Below, one piece after another: positions 1 to 6,858 of a DNA stretch of 14,205 nucleotides (positions within the stretch are counted from its first letter, which is position 1; each line of letters starts with the position of its first letter). Source of the stretch: Pseudomonadota bacterium (lineage in GTDB: Bacteria; Pseudomonadota; Alphaproteobacteria; Sphingomonadales; Sphingomonadaceae); assembly GCA_023423775.1 (NCBI GenBank), contig JAFAEZ010000205.1:1-14205 (forward strand), written 5' to 3'. The position numbers and the translations under genes were made by a program. The notes under the pieces are model-generated. The model searched no databases, was not told where the DNA came from, and worked only from the letters and a program-made list of their open reading frames with translations.

Positions 1-1262
1 GCGCTCTCCCGATCGAGCGGCGTCTCGTAGACGCCGGCCACCGGCGAGGTCGCGCGGATCACGGTGCGCTCCTCCTGGCGGAGCGGCCCGAGCCGCGACC
101 GGGGCGGCTTTATCAGGGTCCGCTGCACCGGGCTGGGCGCTCCGTCTGCGCCGAGCAGCGAGACCAAAGCCTCGCCGGTGCGCAGCTCGGTAATCACGCT
201 CTCGACCGCGAAGGCGGAATTGGGCCGGAACGTCTCGGCTGCCGCCTTCACCGCCTTCTGGTCCTTGGGGGTGAAGGCGCGGAGCGCATGCTGCACGCGA
301 TTGCCGAGCTGGCCGGCAATGTCTTCGGGGATATCGATCGGATTCTGCGTGACGAAGTAGACGCCCACGCCCTTCGAGCGGATCAACCGCACCACCTGCT
401 CGACCTTGTCGAGCAGGGCTTTGGGGGCATCCTCGAACAGCAGATGGGCCTCGTCGAAGAAGAAGACGAGCTTGGGCCGGTCGGGATCGCCGACCTCGGG
501 CAGTTCCTCGAACAATTCGGACAGCAGCCACAAAAGGAAGGTCGCGTAAAGCTTCGGGCTGGCCATCAATTTGTCGGCGGCGAGGACGTTGACGAAGCCG
601 CGCCCGGCCTCGTCGGTCCGCATCAGGTCGGTGATCGCGAGCGCCGGTTCGCCGAAGAACAGGCTGCCGCCCTGCCCTTCAAGCTGGAGCAACTGGCGCT
701 GGATCGTGCCGACCGTGGCCTTGGCGACATTGCCGTAGGTCGTCGCCAGCTCCGCGGCATGCTCAGCGACATAGGTCAGAACCGCCTGGAGATCGTCGAT
801 GTCGAGGAGCAGCAATCCCTGCTCGTCGGCAACCCGGAAGGCGATGGCCAGCACCCCCTCCTGGGTGTCGTTGAGCCCCATCAGCCGCGCCAGCAGCAGC
901 GGGCCCATTTCGGAGACGGTGGTGCGGATCGGATGCCCCTGCTCCCCGAACAGATCCCAGAGGACGACCGAGGGCGCTTCATAGGCGTAATCGGTTTCGC
1001 CAACCTCCTGCGCACGTTGGGTCATGGCCGCATGGGCCTTGTCCATCGGCGATCCGGGCATGGCGAGGCCGGCGAGGTCGCCCTTGACGTCGGCGAGGAA
1101 GACCGGCGTTCCGGCCTTGGCGAAGCCCTCGGCCAGTCCCTGCAGCGTCACGGTCTTGCCGGTTCCGGTCGCGCCGGCGATCAGCCCGTGGCGGTTGGCG
1201 CGGTTGAGGAGCAGGCATTGCGGCCCTTCCTCCGAACGTCCGACGAGAAGGGAATCGTCCAC
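1..1262 (-). CDS. HerA-like DUF853 family ATPase (putative helicase), C-terminus cut by window edge
   Basis: The first 420 codons are visible and run off the left edge without a stop. The family consists of cytoplasmic P-loop ATPases of the HerA/FtsK superfamily, presumed DNA translocases or helicases; their cellular role is poorly defined. Visible motifs are a Walker A GATGTGKT at residues 30-37, a following FLADVKGDL strand (55-63), a Walker B with acidic pair in KLVFFFDEAH (264-273), and a sensor-like YFVTQNP (302-308). Start: GTG at 1262 gives the residue order typical of this family (LLVGRS...) and has AGGAG about 9 bases upstream; the ATG at 1276 is in another frame. The gene lies downstream of the rplQ terminator on the same strand, so it probably has its own promoter, which I could not identify. 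Family assignment is strong; biochemical function is inference. Confidence 0.9.
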   Translation of the reverse strand, partial: MDDSLLVGRSEEGPQCLLLNRANRHGLIAGATGTGKTVTLQGLAEGFAKAGTPVFLADVKGDLAGLAMPGSPMDKAHAAMTQRAQEVGETDYAYEAPSVVLWDLFGEQGHPIRTTVSEMGPLLLARLMGLNDTQEGVLAIAFRVADEQGLLLLDIDDLQAVLTYVAEHAAELATTYGNVAKATVGTIQRQLLQLEGQGGSLFFGEPALAITDLMRTDEAGRGFVNVLAADKLMASPKLYATFLLWLLSELFEELPEVGDPDRPKLVFFFDEAHLLFEDAPKALLDKVEQVVRLIRSKGVGVYFVTQNPIDIPEDIAGQLGNRVQHALRAFTPKDQKAVKAAAETFRPNSAFAVESVITELRTGEALVSLLGADGAPSPVQRTLIKPPRSRLGPLRQEERTVIRATSPVAGVYETPLDRES

Positions 1263-1345
1263 GGGCTTGCTCCTGCATTGGGTCAGCCCCGACCAACCAC
1301 AGCCGCCCGGATGGCGCAAGCGGCCCGCCCGATCGCGGCGGGCAC

Positions 1346-1375
1346 AAAAAAAGGGCCTCCCGAGGGAGGCCCTTT
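1346..1375 (-). terminator. Rho-independent terminator of rplQ
   Basis: Read on the minus strand, a perfect 9-bp GC-rich stem (1353-1361 pairing with 1364-1372, extendable by A-T pairs) is followed by seven T residues. It begins 25 bases after the rplQ stop codon. It should separate rplQ transcription from the downstream DUF853 gene. Confidence 0.9.
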
Positions 1376-1399
1376 CTGTCTCTCAGGCGGGCAGCGCGC

Positions 1400-1822
1400 T
1401 TAGGCGGCCTCAGCCTCGAACTCGTCGTTCATCACCGGGCCCGAATCCTGGCCCTTGGCGGCGACATCGCGGTCGACCAGCTCGATGATCGCGATCGGGG
1501 CGGCGTCCGAAGCGCGGATGCCGGCCTTGATGATGCGGGTGTAGCCGCCGTTGCGGTCGGCGTAGCGGGTCACCAGCACGTCGAACAGCTTCTTCAGTTG
1601 GGTCTCGTCGAGCAAGCGGGCGTGGGCGAGGCGGCGGTTGGAGAGGCCGCCCTTCTTGGCGAGCGTGATCAGCTTCTCGACATAGGGGCGAAGCTCCTTC
1701 GCCTTGGCGGTCGTGGTGGTGATCTGCTCGTGCTTGATGAGGGCTGCCGCCATATTGCGGAACAGGGCCGCGCGATGGCTGGAGGTACGCTGCAGCTTGC
1801 GGCCGGCGACGCGATGACGCAT
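1400..1822 (-). CDS. rplQ: 50S ribosomal protein L17 (bL17)
   Basis: This 140-residue protein matches L17 along its core: it opens MRHRVAGRKLQRTSSHR, continues with RNMAAALIKHEQI, and contains LPYVE-like and ADRNGGYTRI segments (here RPYVEKLITLAKKG and the latter). L17 binds 23S rRNA at the base of the 50S subunit near the exit-tunnel side. A C-terminal tail of about 20 residues rich in Asp, Glu and Ala extends past the core, as in many alphaproteobacteria. Start: ATG at 1822 has AAGGA-type pairing just upstream (AAGGAAAGAAGAC); the open frame continues further upstream but that stretch has no L17 similarity. rplQ usually follows rpoA in the alpha operon. Here no rpoA lies upstream; instead rplM diverges from it, so rplQ must use its own promoter. 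Confidence 0.97.
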   Translation of the reverse strand: MRHRVAGRKLQRTSSHRAALFRNMAAALIKHEQITTTTAKAKELRPYVEKLITLAKKGGLSNRRLAHARLLDETQLKKLFDVLVTRYADRNGGYTRIIKAGIRASDAAPIAIIELVDRDVAAKGQDSGPVMNDEFEAEAA

Positions 1823-1946
1823 GTCTTCTTTCCTTCGTTCGTCCCGGGGCCGTCTTACGGAAATCCCCGGACCAGGCGGTGAAATGGGGCACTGCCAAGA
1901 CCCCTGAAACGAAAGGCGGAGCCGCAGCCCCGCTTTCTTGCGCGCT

Positions 1947-1975
1947 CCCAAAGCCCATATGAGGCGGAGAGTCAA
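1947..1975 (-). promoter_or_regulatory. Candidate rplQ promoter
   Basis: On the minus strand TTGACT (1970-1975) is a good sigma-70 -35 hexamer. At 17 bases spacing lies TTTGGG (1947-1952), a poor -10. The following bases resemble those after the TTGACT on the rplM side, which is the main reason for listing it. Confidence 0.35.
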
Positions 1976-2062
1976 GGCGCTCGGATGGCGGCGGCGCGCC
2001 TCGATCGAACGGCCCGACACGGCGGAGGTAACATTTTACCTTTCGCGAAGCCCGCCGAAACA

Positions 2063-2091
2063 TTGACTTTCCGGCACCTCATTGGCATTTG
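2063..2091 (+). promoter_or_regulatory. Candidate rplM-rpsI promoter
   Basis: TTGACT at 2063-2068 is a good -35 hexamer, with CATTTG at 2086-2091 as a weak -10 at 17 bases. It lies 60-90 bases before the rplM start and is the best sigma-70-like element upstream of the operon. Confidence 0.4.
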
Positions 2092-2150
2092 CCCGTCACC
2101 AGCGCCGCTCGGATTCGGGCGGCGTAGCTTATTTCAAGAGGTCATGCCCC

Positions 2151-2630
2151 ATGAAGGCGCTGATGAAGACCACCAAGTCGGCCAAGCCGGCCGAGGTGGA
2201 GAAGAAGTGGCATCTGATCGATGCCGACGGTCTGGTGGTCGGGCGTCTCGCCTCGATCGTCGCCAATATCCTGCGCGGCAAGCACAAGCCGAGCTTCACC
2301 CCGCACGTCGATTGCGGCGACCATGTCGTCATCATCAACGCGGACAAGGTCAGGTTCACCGGCAACAAGCTGCAGGACAAGGTCTATTACAAGCACACCG
2401 GCTATGCCGGTGGCATCAAGGGCATCACCGCCGGCAAGGTGCTTGAAGGCCGCTTCCCCGAGCGCGTGCTCTAGAAGGCGATCGAGCGCATGATCCCGCG
2501 CGGCCCGCTCGGCCGCGACCAGATGCGCGCCCTGCACCTCTATAACGGCACCGAGCATCCGCACGGCGGCCAGAACCCCGAAATCCTCGACGTCGCGGGC
2601 ATGAACCGCAAGAACAAGGTGGGTGCCTAA
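2151..2630 (+). pseudogene. rplM: 50S ribosomal protein L13 (uL13), interrupted by an in-frame TAG
   Basis: The reading frame from ATG 2151 to TAA 2628-2630 encodes a full-length L13 of 159 residues apart from a TAG at codon 108 (2472-2474). Upstream is typical L13 (KWHLIDADGLVVGRLAS, HVDCGDHVVIINADKV, YYKHTGYAGGIK, EGRFPERVL). Downstream, in the same frame, is the normal C-terminus (KAIERMIPRGPLGR, NRKNKVGA). L13 homologues have Glu at the stop position, so one G-to-T change turning GAG into TAG explains it. As written, only 107 residues are made, losing the last 51. L13 binds 23S rRNA early in 50S assembly and is normally needed for growth, so a sequencing error, a consensus error or suppression is more likely than a dead gene. 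Start: AAGAGG lies about 11 bases upstream, and MKALMK fits sphingomonad L13. The final TAATG overlaps the rpsI start, implying translational coupling that the TAG would disturb. Confidence 0.9.
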
Positions 2631-3190
2631 TGTCTGATACCCGTCAGTCCCTTTCCGACCTCGCGTCGCTGACCGAAGGCCAGGCCGCCGCTCCGGCAGC
2701 CGCCGCAGCACCGGCCGCGCCGATCCCCGGCTCCGAGGATAATGGCGTCTCCACGCAAGGCCCGCAGATCGAAGCCGTTCTGCGCGAGCAGCAGCTCGAC
2801 AAGCAGGGCCGCGCTTATGCGACCGGCCGCCGCAAGGACGCCGTCGCCCGCGTATGGCTGAAGCCCGGCACCGGCAAGATCACGATCAACGGCCGCGACC
2901 AGGAAGTGTATTTCGCACGTCCGACGCTGCGCCTCGTGATCAATCAGGTGTTCGACATCACCGAGCGCCGCGACCAGTATGACGTCGTCGCCACCGTCAA
3001 GGGCGGCGGCCTCTCCGGCCAGGCCGGCGCGGTCAAGCACGGCATCAGCCAGGCGCTCACCCGCTACGAGCCCGCGCTGCGCACCACGGTGAAGCGCGCC
3101 GGCTTTCTGACCCGCGATCCGCGCGTCGTCGAGCGTAAGAAGTACGGCCGTGCCAAGGCTCGCCGCAGCTTCCAGTTCTCGAAGCGCTAA
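2630..3190 (+). CDS. rpsI: 30S ribosomal protein S9 (uS9) with N-terminal extension
   Basis: The protein is 186 residues; E. coli S9 is about 130. The last 125 or so are classic S9: YATGRRKDAVARVWLKPG, ITINGRD, VKGGGLSGQAGAVKHGIS, and the basic C-terminal tail ending in FSKR, which reaches the P-site tRNA. The first 60 residues are an added segment rich in Ala and Pro, an extension also seen in other alphaproteobacterial S9 proteins. The ATG overlaps the rplM stop (TAATG), the usual L13-S9 pairing, and a strong terminator follows. No closer Shine-Dalgarno dominates, consistent with translation coupled to rplM. Confidence 0.97.
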   Translation: MSDTRQSLSDLASLTEGQAAAPAAAAAPAAPIPGSEDNGVSTQGPQIEAVLREQQLDKQGRAYATGRRKDAVARVWLKPGTGKITINGRDQEVYFARPTLRLVINQVFDITERRDQYDVVATVKGGGLSGQAGAVKHGISQALTRYEPALRTTVKRAGFLTRDPRVVERKKYGRAKARRSFQFSKR

Positions 3191-3214
3191 GACGCCTCAG
3201 GCTGTACAGAAATC

Positions 3215-3246
3215 GGGCGGTTCGGAGTTTCCGGGCCGCCCTTTTT
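3215..3246 (+). terminator. Rho-independent terminator of rplM-rpsI
   Basis: GGGCGG (3215-3220) pairs with CCGCCC (3236-3241). The inner arms TTCGGA and TCCGGG extend the stem to 12 bp with two G-T pairs around a GTT loop, followed by five T residues. It starts 24 bases after the rpsI stop. Confidence 0.92.
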
Positions 3247-3274
3247 CTTGTCCAAAACGGACGCTTTTCGCGGC

Positions 3275-3304
3275 TTGACCGCCGACTGGCCCGACTGAAA
3301 CTAT
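3275..3304 (+). promoter_or_regulatory. Candidate sigma-70 promoter for the 3353 small ORF
   Basis: TTGACC (3275-3280) and AACTAT (3299-3304) are separated by 18 bases. They sit just after the rpsI terminator and about 50 bases before the small ORF, so that ORF could have its own transcript of roughly 190 bases ending at the hairpin at 3468-3494. Confidence 0.45.
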
Positions 3305-3352
3305 GCCTGCGGTCCGGACACTTTCCGTCCTGCCACCATCGGGAGACCAGAG

Positions 3353-3460
3353 ATGTTGGAACCGAAGAATCCGAACAACGATCCGCTCCGCAAGCAGCCC
3401 TCGACCGACACCGAGAAAAAGAGCGATCCGGCCAAGGGCGGATCGACCGAGAAGAAATAA
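3353..3460 (+). CDS. Small hydrophilic hypothetical protein (35 aa)
   Basis: The ORF begins at ATG 3353, with GGGAGA 6 bases upstream, and ends at TAA 3460. The product is very polar, rich in Lys, Pro, Asp, Ser and Thr, with no hydrophobic stretch and no cysteine, and is probably disordered. The motif PLRKQPSTDTEKKSDPAKGG reads like a genuine low-complexity small protein rather than noise. It has a candidate promoter upstream and a hairpin downstream. I do not recognise a family, and no function can be given. Conservation of the ORF in relatives would decide whether it is real. Confidence 0.55.
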   Translation: MLEPKNPNNDPLRKQPSTDTEKKSDPAKGGSTEKK

Positions 3461-3467
3461 TCCGCGG

Positions 3468-3494
3468 CGCCGTCGGTTCGGCGAACCGGCGGCG
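3468..3494. terminator. Strong hairpin between convergent genes, probable bidirectional terminator
   Basis: A 12-bp stem (3468-3479 pairing with 3483-3494, one G-T pair) closes a 3-base GGC loop. It lies 7 bases after the small ORF stop and 8 bases beyond the histidine kinase stop on the other strand. Neither side has a true T-tract, so it may act as an mRNA 3'-end stabiliser or a weak terminator. Confidence 0.5.
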
Positions 3495-3502
3495 TAGCTC
3501 CG

Positions 3503-5068
3503 TCAGCCAAGCTCGGCGAGCACCTCCTTAGCGGACGCCGTCGCTGGCAGCCGCAGGAAGAAGATCGTTCCCCCGCCCGGATTGGGCTCCGCCCAGATAC
3601 GACCGCCATGGGCCTCGACGATCGTGCGGCTGATCGATAGGCCGATTCCCATACCCTCTTCGCGACCCGACGTGAACGGCTCGAACAGCGTCTCGGCAAT
3701 GGCCGGCGGGATGCCGGAGCCGCTGTCGCGCACGGCGATCTCGACCCATCCGGCGCATTCCTTGGCTTCGATTTCGAGCCGTTTGCACGGCGCGCCTTGC
3801 ATCGCCTGAAGCGCGTTGCGGACGAGGTTCAGCACCACCTGCTGCAGCTGGATCGGATCGGCCTCCACCGCCAGCGCGGGCGGTATGGCAAGGTGGATCT
3901 CCAGCCTGCTTTCGTCGAGGCCGACCAGGGCCAGCCCCATCGCCTCGTCGACCGCCTCTCCGAGCGGCACGCGGCAGGTCTGCACCTCGCCGCGCTCGGT
4001 CATCGCCCGCAGGCGCCGGATCACGTCGCCGGCGCGCAACGCGCTCGCATGCGCTCCCTTCATGCCCTCCAGCAGAAGCCCCTCTTTATCCTCGCCTTCG
4101 GCGCCGATCAGGCGCTGGCAGCCGACCAGATAGGAGGTGACCGCCGTCAACGGCTGGTTCAATTCGTGCGCGAGCGTCGAGGCCATCGTGCCCATCGCGC
4201 TCAGCCGCGACACGTGGATCAGCTCGGACTGGAGCTGCTGCACCTTCTGCTCGGCGGTTCTCTTGTCGGTCAGGTCGACGAGCGCGCCCACCGCGCGCAC
4301 CGCAGCGCCGCTGTCGTCGCGGATGATGAAGCAGCGCTCGTATATGATCGCATAGTCGCCGTCAGCGCGGCGCAGCTTGTATTCGTCGGACCAAAAGGTC
4401 GAGCGGCTGGCCAGGGCGCGCGCGAGACTCGCCGTCACGCGCTCGCGGTCCAGCGGGTGCAGCCTTTCCTCCCACCAGTCGAGCGGGTGATGCGCGGCCC
4501 CGTCCGTGCCGGTAAAGACCCGTGCGGTCTGGCTCCAATGGATATCGTCGGCCAGGATGTCCCAGTCCCAGATGATGTCGCTCGTCGCCCGCGCGGCGAG
4601 ATCGAACCGTTCCTGGGTCTCCTCCAGCGCGGCTTCGGCGCGGCGCCGCTCGGTTACGTCGCGGAAGAAGACGCCCACCCCATCGCCAAACGGATGGAAG
4701 CGCATCTCCAGCCATACCTCCCGTCCGCGGCCGACATGGTGGTAGCTCATCGTCCGGGCAGCGCGGTCGGACATTGTCGCCTGCAACAGCTTGCCGACCT
4801 CCTCCTCCTCGCGGCCGGGCCATGCCTCCCAGACGCTCTGGCCGACGAGCGCTTCGGCGGGCCGCCCGTCGACACGCGCGCTCTCTGCATTGAGGTGGAC
4901 GATGCGGAAATCGGGGTCGAGCAGGACGAAACCGATATGCATGCTGTCGAGAAGCTCGCGAAGCTGGTCCTGCGTCACGTTCAACACTTGCGGCGGCTCC
5001 CGTCTGGCTCGTCGGCGCGTTCTAGCCAAACTGCGCGCGCCGTGCACTAACTCCGTGGTTCCGCTCAT
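3503..5068 (-). CDS. Soluble PAS-PAS sensor histidine kinase (FixL-like)
   Basis: The product is 521 residues with no membrane segment, so it is a cytoplasmic sensor. Domain order: PAS about 33-142 (GFVLLDPDFRIVHLN), a second PAS/PAC about 152-270 (a PAS-3-like fold with IWDWD and WWEERLHPLD), HisKA about 285-355 with phospho-acceptor His301 in LAHELNQPLTAV, then HATPase about 405-508 with N box N414/N418, G1 box DSGSGIP (448-454) and G2 box GMGIGLSIS. Every catalytic box is present. The HELNQPL type H box is that of the FixL/DctB/ThcS group. I see no haem-pocket signature that would justify calling it FixL. No response regulator is adjacent. Start: ATG 5068 is preferred; an in-frame TTG at 5092 would add 8 residues. 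Neither has a strong ribosome binding site. Confidence 0.88.
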   Translation of the reverse strand: MSGTTELVHGARSLARTRRRARREPPQVLNVTQDQLRELLDSMHIGFVLLDPDFRIVHLNAESARVDGRPAEALVGQSVWEAWPGREEEEVGKLLQATMSDRAARTMSYHHVGRGREVWLEMRFHPFGDGVGVFFRDVTERRRAEAALEETQERFDLAARATSDIIWDWDILADDIHWSQTARVFTGTDGAAHHPLDWWEERLHPLDRERVTASLARALASRSTFWSDEYKLRRADGDYAIIYERCFIIRDDSGAAVRAVGALVDLTDKRTAEQKVQQLQSELIHVSRLSAMGTMASTLAHELNQPLTAVTSYLVGCQRLIGAEGEDKEGLLLEGMKGAHASALRAGDVIRRLRAMTERGEVQTCRVPLGEAVDEAMGLALVGLDESRLEIHLAIPPALAVEADPIQLQQVVLNLVRNALQAMQGAPCKRLEIEAKECAGWVEIAVRDSGSGIPPAIAETLFEPFTSGREEGMGIGLSISRTIVEAHGGRIWAEPNPGGGTIFFLRLPATASAKEVLAELG

Positions 5069-5097
5069 GCGGTCATTACGGTTGCGCTTCAAAGCGC

Positions 5098-5122
5098 GGA
5101 ACCGCGGCCTGTGGTGGCGGTT
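5098..5122 (+). promoter_or_regulatory. Candidate EcfG-type (general stress) promoter with inverted repeat
   Basis: GGAAC (5098-5102), 16 bases, then GGTT (5119-5122) is one base from the alphaproteobacterial EcfG consensus GGAAC-N16/17-CGTT. GAACCGC (5099-5105) and GCGGTTC (5117-5123) also form an inverted repeat with an 11-base gap, so the site could instead be an operator. It lies 27 bases before the small ORF at 5149 and just upstream of the divergent kinase gene. Confidence 0.35.
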
Positions 5123-5148
5123 CTCGTCGCTTCATGCTGGGCAGGACG

Positions 5149-5325
5149 ATGGACACGATCACCGACTTTTTTGCGACGCGCGCGGGCGAAGAATTCTTCC
5201 GGTCCGGTCGCGCTCCGACCGATGCAGCCCGGGCCGAGCACCGCCGCCGCGGGGAGCGTTATTCGAACCTGATGCTGGCGGCCCGGCGTTCGGCGAAGGC
5301 GCGCGCGGCGGGGCCCTGCGCTTAA
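5149..5325 (+). CDS. Small basic hypothetical protein (58 aa)
   Basis: The ATG at 5149 has AGGA 4 bases upstream (GGGCAGGACG); an in-frame ATG at 5134 would add 5 residues but has no ribosome binding site. The product begins MDTITDFFATRAGEEFFRSG and is helix-prone, then Arg- and Ala-rich, with no signal peptide. Its TAA (5323-5325) interlocks with the emrB stop in a shared TTAA, so the two convergent genes overlap by 4 bases. An EcfG-like promoter lies upstream. I do not recognise a family. The case for it rests on start context, promoter and gene packing. Confidence 0.5.
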   Translation: MDTITDFFATRAGEEFFRSGRAPTDAARAEHRRRGERYSNLMLAARRSAKARAAGPCA

Positions 5326-6848
5326 TCGGCCACCATCGGGGGGCCGCCGCTCATACGCGCCTTCCGCAGCAGCAGGACCAGCGGCAGCGCGGCCAGCGTG
5401 ACCATCATCATGATGTGGAAATCGTCGACGAACGCGACCATCAGCGCCTGCCGGTTGATCTCGGCATCGAGCAGCGCCAGGCCGGTATCGCCCAATTCTC
5501 CCAGACGCTGCGCCAAGGCCGGATCCGCGGCCGGCATGCGGTAGGGCGTGACCTGCGCCGCGAGATCGGCATGGCTGGTCTGCAGGTTGCGCGCCAGCAG
5601 GGTCGTCACCAGCGAGATGCCGACCGAGCCGCCGATGTTGCGTGACAGGTTGAGCAGGCTCGCCGCGGTTGTCCGGTACCGCACCGCCAGCGTGCCGAAG
5701 GCGAGCGTGTTCAAAGGCACGAAGATCAGGCCCAGGCCCAGCCCCTGGACCACGCCGCTGACGATGATCGGCCGCGAATCCATGCCCAGGGCAAAGCCGG
5801 ACATCTGCCACAGCGACAGCGCCATCAGGGCGATGCCGGTGAAGATGATCAGCCGGGCGTCGATCTTGCCGACCAGCCGGCCGGCGAGCAGCATGGAAAT
5901 CAGCGTTCCGACTCCGCGCGGGGCGGTGAGGAATCCTGAATCGAGCACCGAATAGCCCATCAGCCGCTGCAGCAACGGGGGCAGCAAGGCGAGCCCGGCG
6001 AGCAGCAGCACCCCGGTCACCGCCATGAAGAACAGGCCCATCGCGAAATTGCGGTCGGCGAACATCTTGGGATCGAAGATCGGGTCACGGCTCGTGAACA
6101 GATGGACGCCGAACATCCAGGCCGCCGAGACCGCGATGCCGGCCTCCACCCAGATCTCCCAGCTTTCGAACCAGTCCAGCTGCTCGCCCCGGTCGAGCAT
6201 CATCTGCAGCCCGCCAATGGCCAGCGCGAGCAGCGCGAAGCCGAACAGGTCGAAACGGCGCTCGTGCTTCGGCGTCTTGGGCAGGAAGCGCAGCAGCATG
6301 ATCGTCGCCAGCACGCCGACCGGCAGGTTGACGATGAACACCCAGCGCCAGTTGATGCTTTCGGTAAGCCACCCGCCGAGGACGGGCCCGAGGATCGGCC
6401 CGATCATGATGCCGCCGCCGAACAGGGCCATTGCCCGGGCATGTTTCTCCGGCGGATTGATGTCGAACATCACGGCTTGAGCGAGCGGCACGATGAATGC
6501 GCCGGCGACGCCTTGCAGCAGACGGAAGGCGACCATCTCTTCCAGATTCTGCGCGATGCCGCACAGCAACGAGGCGTTCGTGAAAACCACCACGGCGGTG
6601 ATCATCAACCGCTTGCGCCCGACCTTGTCGGCCAGCCAGCCGGTGATGGGGATCGCCACCGCCGACGCCACGATATAGCTGGTCAGCACCCAGTTGATCG
6701 TCTCGGACGTGGCGCCGAGACTGGTCTGCATGTGCGGCAGCGCGACGTTCGCGATCGTGGTGTCGAGCACCTGCATCAGCGTCGCCAGCATGACGGCGAT
6801 GGTGGTCGCCGCCCGTTCGCCGCCGGTCATGGTCTCCGGATGCTGCAC
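5322..6848 (-). CDS. emrB: DHA2-family MFS multidrug efflux permease (EmrB-like)
   Basis: The product is 508 residues, the usual length for 14-helix DHA2 drug:proton antiporters of the inner membrane. It shows the TM1 signature LDTTIANVALP (28-38), motif A GWLADKVGRKR (70-80) in the loop after helix 2, and the antiporter motif C GPILGPVLGGW (150-160). EmrB pumps drugs or hydrophobic toxins with the periplasmic adaptor EmrA and an outer-membrane TolC-type channel. The adaptor gene lies 10 bases upstream; no channel gene is present, so a channel is presumably supplied from elsewhere. Start: GTG 6848 gives the longest frame, but ATG 6830, preceded by CGGAG at short spacing, would remove only 6 residues and is nearly as likely. 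The substrate cannot be read from sequence. Confidence 0.93.
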   Translation of the reverse strand: MQHPETMTGGERAATTIAVMLATLMQVLDTTIANVALPHMQTSLGATSETINWVLTSYIVASAVAIPITGWLADKVGRKRLMITAVVVFTNASLLCGIAQNLEEMVAFRLLQGVAGAFIVPLAQAVMFDINPPEKHARAMALFGGGIMIGPILGPVLGGWLTESINWRWVFIVNLPVGVLATIMLLRFLPKTPKHERRFDLFGFALLALAIGGLQMMLDRGEQLDWFESWEIWVEAGIAVSAAWMFGVHLFTSRDPIFDPKMFADRNFAMGLFFMAVTGVLLLAGLALLPPLLQRLMGYSVLDSGFLTAPRGVGTLISMLLAGRLVGKIDARLIIFTGIALMALSLWQMSGFALGMDSRPIIVSGVVQGLGLGLIFVPLNTLAFGTLAVRYRTTAASLLNLSRNIGGSVGISLVTTLLARNLQTSHADLAAQVTPYRMPAADPALAQRLGELGDTGLALLDAEINRQALMVAFVDDFHIMMMVTLAALPLVLLLRKARMSGGPPMVAD

Positions 6849-6858
6849 GGCTGGGGGC

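Larger units (their letters stand above)
1823..2150. other. Divergent intergenic region between rplQ and rplM
   Basis: No credible coding sequence is visible in these 328 bases; open frames here are extensions of neighbouring genes. The region must carry the rplQ promoter (minus) and the rplM-rpsI promoter (plus). Each strand has a TTGACT hexamer in a similar context, listed separately. The rplQ leader would be about 120 bases and the rplM leader about 55-60 bases, long enough for control by RNA structure or ribosomal proteins, but I identified no specific regulatory fold. Confidence 0.7.

Noticed and set aside
288..1403. 371-codon open frame on the plus strand
   Set aside because: It is the antisense of the DUF853 ATPase, whose Walker motifs make the minus-strand reading certain.
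2472..2474. Genome-wide recoding of TAG as Glu
   Set aside because: TAG is used as the natural terminator of emrA, the cupredoxin and folE in the same window, so global reassignment is not supported.
3797..5050. 417-codon plus-strand open frame opposite the histidine kinase
   Set aside because: The kinase on the minus strand has every expected motif; the plus-strand translation has none.
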